Below are positions 1 to 4,643 of a stretch of DNA of 5,572 nucleotides, piece by piece. Under the pieces are notes generated by a model. The model worked only from the letters and a program-made list of their open reading frames with translations, was not told the origin of the DNA and searched no databases. The number at the start of each line of letters is the position of its first letter. Within the stretch, counting starts at the first letter, position 1. Source of the DNA: Rickettsiales bacterium (GTDB taxonomy: Bacteria > Pseudomonadota > Alphaproteobacteria > TMED127); contig PALU01000017.1 in the NCBI GenBank assembly GCA_002706585.1, forward strand, positions 1 to 5,572, in the 5' to 3' direction. Made by a program: the position numbers and the translations under genes.

Positions 1-866
1 CAATAGAGCCTTTTAAAAAATTACTAACTCAAGGAATGGTTTGTCATGAGACTTTCCAAACAAAGGATAAAAAATGGGTTGAACCGGATAATGTAATTAA
101 AAAAGAAAATGGGTATTTTTCAATGTCTGGTGAAAAATTAATTAAAGGACGTTCAGAAAAAATGAGCAAATCAAAAAAAAATATTGTTGATCCTGATTAT
201 ATAATAAAAAAATACGGTGCTGATACTGCCAGGTTATTCATGATTTCTGATTCACCACCTGAGAGAGATTTAGAATGGTCAGAAGAAGGAATAAAAGCAA
301 CCCATAAATTTTTAAAAAAAATTTTTGAGCATTTAAATAATTCATTTGAGTTTTCTATGGTCTTTAATAGAAAAAATAGTAGGCTAAATAAAGCAGAATT
401 AGAATCATATAACTTTTTGAATAAAACTATCTTTTCTTATTCTGAAGATATTAAAAATTATAGACTAAATAATGCCGTTGCAAAACTTAGAGAGTTATCT
501 AATTTGTTAATAAAATTAGAAAAAAAAAGTTCATTGTTTAATTATTCTTGGTCGATTTTTTTAAGGCTAATTAATATTATAACGCCTCATTTTGCTCAAG
601 AATTAGCTTTTAATGCTGGGTTTAAAAAAAATTTATATGAAATTTCATGGCCAAGTTATGATTCAGAATCTTTGCAATCAAGTCACGTAAAAATTGTTGT
701 ACAAATCAATGGCAAAAAAAAATTTATATTACTTGTTAATGAAGGTGTTGAAAAAGATGAGTTGTTGGAAATAATTAAAAAAGACATAAAGTATAAATCG
801 TTGAATGTAACTGAATTTAAAAGAATTATTTATGTAAACAATAAAATTTTAAACTTTGTAGGATGA
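1..866 (+). CDS. leuS: Leucyl-tRNA synthetase, C-terminal part (5' end outside window)
   Basis: Class I aminoacyl-tRNA synthetase that charges tRNA-Leu with leucine in the cytoplasm. The frame is open to the window edge (first whole codon at base 3), so the Met at 36 is internal. About 287 residues are present, of roughly 860 in the family. Just before that Met the protein reads EPFKKLLTQGMV, a conserved LeuRS stretch. The class I signature KMSKS is at bases 159-173, within EKMSKSKKN, and binds the ATP/adenylate loop. It is followed by YGADTARLFMI and SPPERDLEWSEEG, both typical of LeuRS, then the helical anticodon-binding domain. The last ~60 residues (VQINGKKKF ... RIIYVNNKILNFVG) are the small C-terminal domain that contacts the tRNA. 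The TGA stop overlaps the lptE start (ATGA), so the downstream gene is probably translationally coupled. Identification is firm. Confidence 0.97.
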   Translation, partial: IEPFKKLLTQGMVCHETFQTKDKKWVEPDNVIKKENGYFSMSGEKLIKGRSEKMSKSKKNIVDPDYIIKKYGADTARLFMISDSPPERDLEWSEEGIKATHKFLKKIFEHLNNSFEFSMVFNRKNSRLNKAELESYNFLNKTIFSYSEDIKNYRLNNAVAKLRELSNLLIKLEKKSSLFNYSWSIFLRLINIITPHFAQELAFNAGFKKNLYEISWPSYDSESLQSSHVKIVVQINGKKKFILLVNEGVEKDELLEIIKKDIKYKSLNVTEFKRIIYVNNKILNFVG

Positions 867-1348
867 GACTTTTAATTATAGTAATTATTTTTTTGGGAAG
901 TTGTGCTTATAAACCTGTTTATAACAGTGATAACCAGTTATCTAAATACAAAATAGATGTTATTGTAAAATCAAAAGAAAATTATGGGAAACTTACAAAT
1001 CTTCTAAAATTAAATTTAAATCAAAAATTAAACTACAGATCTAATAAGCCATCAAACATTAAATTAGTCGTTTCTGTTCAAAAGCAAAAAGCTGGTATGG
1101 GTATTAACAAAGACTTAAGTACCTCTGGAATAGTAATGAATTATTTGATCAATTATTCCTTATACGACAAAAAAGGATTATTGAAGTCAGGAGAAATATC
1201 AAAAAAATCAAGTTTTTATTTATCAGAAAATGCTTACGGTAACCTTGTATCTGAAGAGGACTCGTCTCAGAAACTAGTTTTATCTTTGTCGGATAGTATT
1301 TCACATATTTTACTTGCATCTAATTTTAAAAGAAAAATTGTACCATGA
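863..1348 (+). CDS. lptE: LPS-assembly lipoprotein LptE
   Basis: Likely LptE, the outer-membrane lipoprotein that plugs the LptD barrel and helps insert lipopolysaccharide in the outer leaflet. It has 161 residues, normal for the family. A very short signal peptide (MRLLIIVIIF, one positive charge) ends in a lipobox LGSC, with Cys14 as the predicted lipidated residue after signal peptidase II cleavage. The sequence after it (CAYKPVY) matches the CGFRPLY-like start of alphaproteobacterial LptE. The late motif YGNLVSEEDSSQ matches the family's YANLVAEEDA-type helix, followed by a hydrophobic helix. The start is fixed: it is the only start codon after the in-frame TAA at 842-844, and it overlaps the leuS stop by four bases. 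AGG lies just before it as a weak ribosome site. The position between leuS and holA is the usual one for alphaproteobacterial lptE and supports the call, since the sequence itself is divergent. Confidence 0.85.
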   Translation: MRLLIIVIIFLGSCAYKPVYNSDNQLSKYKIDVIVKSKENYGKLTNLLKLNLNQKLNYRSNKPSNIKLVVSVQKQKAGMGINKDLSTSGIVMNYLINYSLYDKKGLLKSGEISKKSSFYLSENAYGNLVSEEDSSQKLVLSLSDSISHILLASNFKRKIVP

Positions 1349-2355
1349 TTTTAAAATTTGAATTATTCCAAAAAAAATACAGTGAATTAGATGACAATAA
1401 ATTTTTCCTTTTTTACGGAAATAATTTTGGGAAGGTTCAATATTGTGCATCTAAAATAATTTCTTATTTTAAAAAAAAGCTAATGTGTAAACCAATTTTT
1501 TTTTCCTCATCAGATTTTTCAAAAAATAGTATTAAAGAAATTATTTTAAATTATGACTCTGATAATTTATTTGGTAACAATTTTTTAATTATTATAAATA
1601 TTGAAAATAAATTTTCTAACAAGGAATTGATAGATATTGTTAAACAAAATACTCTTAAAAATCTTAAAATTATCATTAAAACCGAGAGACTTGATAAAAG
1701 CTCTGCCTTAAGAAAATCTTTTGAAACTATAAATGAAGCTATTATTGTGCCTTGCTATGAAGAAACATTTCAAGAAAAAGTTGAATTTATTAGAGAAGAA
1801 TTTAAAAAAGACTCTTTAGATGTAGAAAGTTCAAAAATACATGAACTTGCAAACTGTTTTGGAAATCAAAGATTAGAAATTCGTAATGAACTACAGAAAA
1901 TTAGAGTTTTATTAAAACTTCAAGGTAATTTATCTAATAATTTTATTAAAGAAATTCCAAATACTATCAACTTCGATGAATCTTTATTTGTATTTAATAT
2001 TGTCTCTGGAAGAGACAAAAATTTTCTTGCTCAATATCAGAAGTTTACTGAATACGAAAAAAATGAAATGAAAATTATAAATGCTTTAATCGAACATTTT
2101 TTTAAAATCTTAACCGTAAAAAATAAAGTTTCTCAAGGAAAAACACTTTATCAGTCAGTAAAAGAGCTTAAACCACCAATATTTTTTAAGTTTGAAAAGG
2201 AATTTCAAGAACAGGTCCGAAGTTGGAACCAAAATAATGTTATTTTTGTAATTAAGAAACTTTTTGATATTCAAAAAAATTTTCTTGCCGGTTTGACTTC
2301 TGCAAGCTCTGAATTCTTGTTTTTAATTATCAGAATAATGCGAAAAAAATTTTGA
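1345..2355 (+). CDS. holA: DNA polymerase III subunit delta
   Basis: Delta subunit of the clamp loader. It opens the beta sliding clamp and loads it on primed DNA at the replication fork. The 336 residues fit the family (about 330-350). The N-terminal AAA+-like domain carries FFLFYGNNFG (residues 20-29) where a P-loop would be, but lacks the GKT/S of a working Walker A, as expected since delta does not bind ATP. NLFG (74-77) followed by a hydrophobic strand is the conserved SLFG-type segment. LDKSSALRKSFE (116-127) and IVPCY (134-138) match the alphaproteobacterial pattern L..S.LRK.FE...A..PCY. The C-terminal third is the helical collar domain. It starts inside the lptE stop (ATGA, 1345-1348), with no visible Shine-Dalgarno, so coupled translation is likely. 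It ends two bases from the convergent coaE stop. Confidence 0.93.
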   Translation: MILKFELFQKKYSELDDNKFFLFYGNNFGKVQYCASKIISYFKKKLMCKPIFFSSSDFSKNSIKEIILNYDSDNLFGNNFLIIINIENKFSNKELIDIVKQNTLKNLKIIIKTERLDKSSALRKSFETINEAIIVPCYEETFQEKVEFIREEFKKDSLDVESSKIHELANCFGNQRLEIRNELQKIRVLLKLQGNLSNNFIKEIPNTINFDESLFVFNIVSGRDKNFLAQYQKFTEYEKNEMKIINALIEHFFKILTVKNKVSQGKTLYQSVKELKPPIFFKFEKEFQEQVRSWNQNNVIFVIKKLFDIQKNFLAGLTSASSEFLFLIIRIMRKKF

Positions 2356-2357
2356 TG

Positions 2358-2954
2358 TTAAATTTTAAGTTTTTTTAAAAAATCTTTTAATGTTTTCTTT
2401 GTTTCTTCGATATTTTTTGATGTATCTACAGTAAGTGAGATATCCTTTTGAAAAAATTTTTCATTATATTCTTGAATTTTTAAAATGTTCTCAAGTTTTG
2501 AGTTGTTCATATTGTTTCTAAGTAAAGCTCTTCTTTTTTGAATGTCCTTATTTACTGTGGTTAAAATAATTTGCGTATAAAGTGACTGTAAGTTCTTCTG
2601 AAAAAGCAATGGAATATCGTAAAACAGTGCTTTTTCGTTTTTATTTTTTAAATAAAAATAATCTTTCTTTTTCTTAAGTTTTGGGTATAAGATTTTTTCA
2701 AGTTTTTCTAATTCTTCAGGGTTTTTAAAAACATAGGAACCTAAATTTGACATGTTCAACTTCCCATCGTCTAAAAGTAATGAACTTATTTTATGGCTAA
2801 ATTTTCCTAATACTAGATCTATTATAGAATCAGTCTTGTATAAGTTTGCTACTTCTACGTCTGAGTCAAAAACTTTGTAGTCCATTTTTTTTAAAATTTT
2901 AGAAACAGTTGTTTTGCCGGTTGCTATTTTTCCTGTTATTGCAATTTTTAACAT
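2358..2954 (-). CDS. coaE: Dephospho-CoA kinase
   Basis: Catalyses the last step of coenzyme A synthesis: ATP-dependent phosphorylation of the 3'-hydroxyl of dephospho-CoA, in the cytoplasm. 198 residues, the usual size. P-loop GKIATGKT at residues 8-15 (family consensus G.I.SGKS). VFDSDVEVANLY (28-39) is the counterpart of the DADxIAHxLY motif, whose Asp is catalytic. LGSYVF, then LEKLEKILYPKL, matches the family's L...VF ... LE.ILHP.V, with Tyr in place of the usual His. IPLLFQKNLQSLY followed by RRALLRNN matches the PLLFE and Arg-rich lid segments. The ATG lies one base after the aroE stop (TGA-G-ATG), so coaE is the last gene of a maf-aroE-coaE unit. No separate ribosome site is evident. 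In many alphaproteobacteria coaE is followed by dnaQ; here it is followed by convergent holA. Confidence 0.95.
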   Translation of the reverse strand: MLKIAITGKIATGKTTVSKILKKMDYKVFDSDVEVANLYKTDSIIDLVLGKFSHKISSLLLDDGKLNMSNLGSYVFKNPEELEKLEKILYPKLKKKKDYFYLKNKNEKALFYDIPLLFQKNLQSLYTQIILTTVNKDIQKRRALLRNNMNNSKLENILKIQEYNEKFFQKDISLTVDTSKNIEETKKTLKDFLKKLKI

Positions 2955-2955
2955 C

Positions 2956-3465
2956 TCATTTTAAGATTTTCTGTATGACTTTTACATCATGGTTAGAAAT
3001 TTCATTCTTTTCAAACCAAAAATTAAAAGCGGTTGCTGCTTGTCTAATAAGCATACCGATTCCATTAAAGGTTTGATATCCTTCTCTAGAAAAATCTTTT
3101 AAAAATTCTGTTTGTCTAGGTTCATAAATAATATCAAAAATCAAAGTGTTTTTTGTTAAGTTCTTTTTATCTAAATTTATTTTTTCACCAGCCATCATTC
3201 CAAAGGAAGTTGTATTAATTATTATATCTCTATCCTTTTCTGGCATCATTTTTTCCCAATCTCCTACAATAAAAGTAACTTTAGAATTGGAAAACCTTTT
3301 TGCTAATTCAATAGCCTTTCTTTTGGTCCTGTTTATTATTTCTATTTTTGATGGATTAAATTTTACCAATGTAGAGATAATTCCTAGGGCTGCTCCTCCT
3401 GCACCTATAATGTAAAAATTTTTATTTTTTATTTTAATTCCTAAATCTTTCATCAAATATTCCAT
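2956..3465 (-). CDS. aroE: Shikimate dehydrogenase C-terminal fragment (NADP-binding domain)
   Basis: This 169-residue frame, counted from its first ATG, holds the Rossmann-fold half of AroE. The same frame carries GANTDGIGF just upstream, so the ATG at 3465 is an internal Met of the full protein rather than a true start. Visible motifs: the dinucleotide loop GAGGAALG (residues 21-28), NRTKRKA (45-51) for the NADPH 2'-phosphate, NTTSFGMM (84-91), FDIIYEPRQT (110-119), and NGIGMLIRQAATAF (134-147), whose Gln142 corresponds to the conserved active-site Gln of the family. Nothing suggests independent expression: there is no ribosome-binding site before the internal Met. Confidence 0.8.
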   Translation of the reverse strand: MEYLMKDLGIKIKNKNFYIIGAGGAALGIISTLVKFNPSKIEIINRTKRKAIELAKRFSNSKVTFIVGDWEKMMPEKDRDIIINTTSFGMMAGEKINLDKKNLTKNTLIFDIIYEPRQTEFLKDFSREGYQTFNGIGMLIRQAATAFNFWFEKNEISNHDVKVIQKILK

Positions 3466-3779
3466 GAAACCAATACCATCTGTGTTAGCTCCGGTAATTC
3501 TATTTTTTTATCTAAGTATACTGTGTTTACTGCCATGCTTTGCTCTGCCGAAGAATGAAGCGTGTCTAGGTGTTCAATGATACTTTCTTTAAAAGGTAAT
3601 GTTACGTTAAAACCTATGATTTTTTTACTTTTTACAAGTTCGACAATAGAGTACAACTCATCTTTTTTTATTAGTTTTTTTTCATAAACAACCTGAAGTT
3701 TGTGTCTTTTGAGCCAACAATTATGAATCGTTGGTGATTTAGAATGTTTTATTGGATTACCTATAACTAGTAACTTCAT
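3453..3779 (-). CDS. aroE: Shikimate dehydrogenase N-terminal fragment (substrate-binding domain)
   Basis: This 108-residue frame holds the shikimate-binding half of AroE. GNPIKHSKSPTIHN (residues 7-20) contains the Ser residues and the SPxxHN motif that hold the substrate carboxylate. NVTLPFKE (58-65) carries the catalytic Lys64 (Lys65 in E. coli). AVNTVY (83-88) contains the conserved Asn85. Authentic sequence ends at about Lys92. The last 16 residues, from IELPEL onward, are out-of-frame translation of the NRITGANTDG region and have no family match. Without slippage the product would lack the NTDG Asp and the whole NADP domain, so it should be inactive alone. Confidence 0.8.
   Translation of the reverse strand: MKLLVIGNPIKHSKSPTIHNCWLKRHKLQVVYEKKLIKKDELYSIVELVKSKKIIGFNVTLPFKESIIEHLDTLHSSAEQSMAVNTVYLDKKIELPELTQMVLVSWNI
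3503..3509 (-). other. A7 homopolymer at the aroE frameshift
   Basis: Seven consecutive A on the coding strand, following GAT and preceding TAGAATTACC. The N-terminal frame reads D-K-K-I-E here. Adding one A, or slipping back one base, gives D-K-K-N-R-I-T-G-A-N-T-D-G. In the C-terminal frame a TAA lies immediately upstream (3510-3508), so the frame change must happen between 3507 and 3453. This tract is the only long homopolymer in that interval. The base before the run is T, so a classic tandem A_AAA_AAA ribosomal slip would mismatch at the P-site codon. Polymerase slippage needs no such match. Confidence 0.75.
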
Positions 3780-4375
3780 TTCTTTGCGCTTAATTTATTG
3801 ATAAAATTTTTTACAGGAAATCCTTTTACAGTCTCTAAATCGCCAGATAAAATTTTTACAAAATTATATTCATTATTTTCTTCTATTCTATACGCACCAA
3901 CGGACATTAGGGCAGACTCATGGTTTTTTTCTAAGTATTCCTCTATCTCTTTGTCTTCTATATTTCTGAAATATAAAGTTGCCTTTTTTAGTTCTTTAAA
4001 AAAAAATTTTCCTTTTTTAAAAACATATATGGAGCTCATCAGTAAATGTTCATTTCCTCTCATAAAAAAAAGTTTCTTTTTTGCTTCTTCTATATTTGTA
4101 GCTTTATCAACTCTTTTGTTTTTACAGATTAATATTTGATCTGACCCAATAATTATTTTCTCTTTATAATCTTTCAGTAAAGAACGTGCTTTTTCCTTTG
4201 CCAAATAAACAACTAAAGCTTCTGCCGAAAGGTCCTGAGAACTTGATTTTATTTTTTCTTCATTAACCTTGTGGTCTTTAATAATAACGTTTTTAAAATG
4301 TTCTCGTATTATTTTTGCTCTTGTTGCACTCGAGGAAGCAAGAACTAACTGTTGATTTTTTGTGGATTCTTTCAT
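3776..4375 (-). CDS. maf: Maf family nucleoside triphosphate pyrophosphatase
   Basis: Maf/HAM1-type pyrophosphatase that hydrolyses nucleoside triphosphates to monophosphates, thought to clear modified or non-canonical nucleotides. 199 residues, the usual length. LASSSATR (12-19) is the N-terminal substrate loop (consensus LAS.S..R). VNEEK (37-41) lies at the usual VDE site, and LAKEKA (58-63) is the conserved L..EKA helix. GSDQ (77-80) carries the catalytic Asp79. SVGAYRIEE and SGDLETVKGFPV (177-188) complete the fold. GSDQ resembles the YceF-type subgroup (7-methyl-GTP) more than the GADT of YhdE-type enzymes, but assigning substrate on one motif is tentative. It is the first gene of the maf-aroE-coaE unit, its stop overlaps the aroE start (ATGA), and it diverges from hemE. 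No clear Shine-Dalgarno precedes the ATG. Older literature links Maf to septum inhibition in Bacillus. Confidence 0.93.
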   Translation of the reverse strand: MKESTKNQQLVLASSSATRAKIIREHFKNVIIKDHKVNEEKIKSSSQDLSAEALVVYLAKEKARSLLKDYKEKIIIGSDQILICKNKRVDKATNIEEAKKKLFFMRGNEHLLMSSIYVFKKGKFFFKELKKATLYFRNIEDKEIEEYLEKNHESALMSVGAYRIEENNEYNFVKILSGDLETVKGFPVKNFINKLSAKK

Positions 4376-4460
4376 TTTTCTATTGTCTATTTATTAGTTA
4401 TTAAATTTGTCCTTTTTTAACACACATCTTTATAAGTCTAATAAAGTTTCCACTATTTTA

Positions 4461-4528
4461 TCCTCGTTTCTCTTCTTTTTTTTATTCTATTTTGTTATCA
4501 TTATTTCTAGATGTTTCTTCGTTTCTCT
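4461..4528. repeat. Pair of 13-base direct repeats, 12 of 13 identical
   Basis: TCCTCGTTTCTCT (4461-4473) and TCTTCGTTTCTCT (4516-4528), spaced 55 bases start to start; on the minus strand AGAGAAACGARGA. The left copy overlaps the DnaA-like TTATCCTCG, and the right copy lies six bases before TTATCACCA. The spacing puts the copies on about the same face of the helix. They could be protein-binding sites in an origin or a shared regulatory region, or chance in a low-complexity pyrimidine-rich stretch. Confidence 0.5.
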
Positions 4529-4605
4529 CACAACTTATCACCAACTTTTTCCTTTATTAAACTGTTAATAATCTGTTACAAAGTATTATAACCGTATTTA
4601 AGCTT

Positions 4606-4636
4606 ACAACAACAACAACAACCTTATATATATATA
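4606..4636. repeat. Microsatellites: (ACA)5 followed by (TA)6
   Basis: Five ACA units followed by ACC (4606-4623), then T and six TA units (4625-4636), ending eight bases before the hemE start codon. Both are short simple repeats, the kind prone to slippage. They occupy the space where a hemE ribosome site would be expected, and no Shine-Dalgarno is visible. An unstructured CAA-rich leader can support translation without one. The TA run could also serve as a -10-like or easily melted element, but that is only inference. Confidence 0.8.
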
Positions 4637-4643
4637 GATGTAG

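Larger units (their letters stand above)
2956..3779 (-). pseudogene. aroE: Shikimate dehydrogenase, split by a one-base frameshift
   Basis: NADPH-dependent reduction of 3-dehydroshikimate to shikimate in the aromatic amino-acid (chorismate) pathway. All parts of AroE are present but in two frames: an N-terminal frame from 3779 that stops at 3453-3455, and a C-terminal frame open from 3507 to the stop at 2956. The shift lies at a run of seven A on the coding strand (3503-3509 as T on the plus strand). With eight A the join reads VYLDKKNRITGANTDGIGF, an excellent match to the conserved NTDG region, and gives 274 residues, a normal AroE length. Every other conserved block is intact, so decay is recent or absent. 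It may be an inactivating deletion, a site rescued by transcriptional or ribosomal slippage, or a sequencing error. The start overlaps the maf stop by four bases. Confidence 0.88.
4376..4643. other. Divergent maf-hemE intergenic region, candidate chromosome origin
   Basis: 268 bases with no credible gene, far longer than any other gap here. It must hold the promoters of both maf and hemE. Seen directly: about 25% GC (59 of 240 bases in 4381-4620), with C outnumbering G on the plus strand 44 to 15; and a 12/13 direct repeat (4461-4473 and 4516-4528). Two 9-mers match the DnaA box TTATCCACA at 7 of 9 positions (TTATCCTCG 4458-4466, TTATCACCA 4535-4543), and a third lies just inside maf (GAATCCACA on the minus strand, 4361-4369). 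An AT-rich stretch at 4553-4602 holds a bulged inverted repeat (4564-4572 with 4585-4592) and CTGTTA repeated 11 bases apart. Known: the Caulobacter crescentus origin lies beside hemE. Inferred: this may be oriC. There is no perfect DnaA box, so confidence is moderate. Confidence 0.5.

Noticed and set aside
2356..2390. Possible bidirectional terminator between holA and coaE (A/T palindrome near 2370-2383)
   Set aside because: The palindrome is pure A/T without a GC stem and lies within coaE codons, so it is not a convincing intrinsic terminator.
3146..3415. Plus-strand open frame of 89 codons
   Set aside because: Antisense to the well-conserved NADP domain of aroE, with no family resemblance; its hydrophobic look comes from T-rich antisense codons.
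3798..4139. Plus-strand open frame of 113 codons
   Set aside because: Lies entirely antisense to maf, which has clear family motifs; the Phe/Ser-rich product is typical of an antisense shadow.
4401..4568. CtrA-type TTAA-N7-TTAA sites expected at a Caulobacter-like origin
   Set aside because: TTAA pairs exist but with spacing of 4 or 12 bases, never 7, so no CtrA site can be claimed.
4565..4589. Sigma-70-like hemE promoter (TATTAT at 4584-4589)
   Set aside because: A plausible -10 box, but no recognisable -35 at the right distance, and such hexamers are common at this base composition.
4511..4591. Short plus-strand frame of 26 residues in the intergenic region (MFLRFSHNLSP...)
   Set aside because: No ribosome-binding site, no family resemblance, and frames this short are expected by chance in AT-rich sequence.
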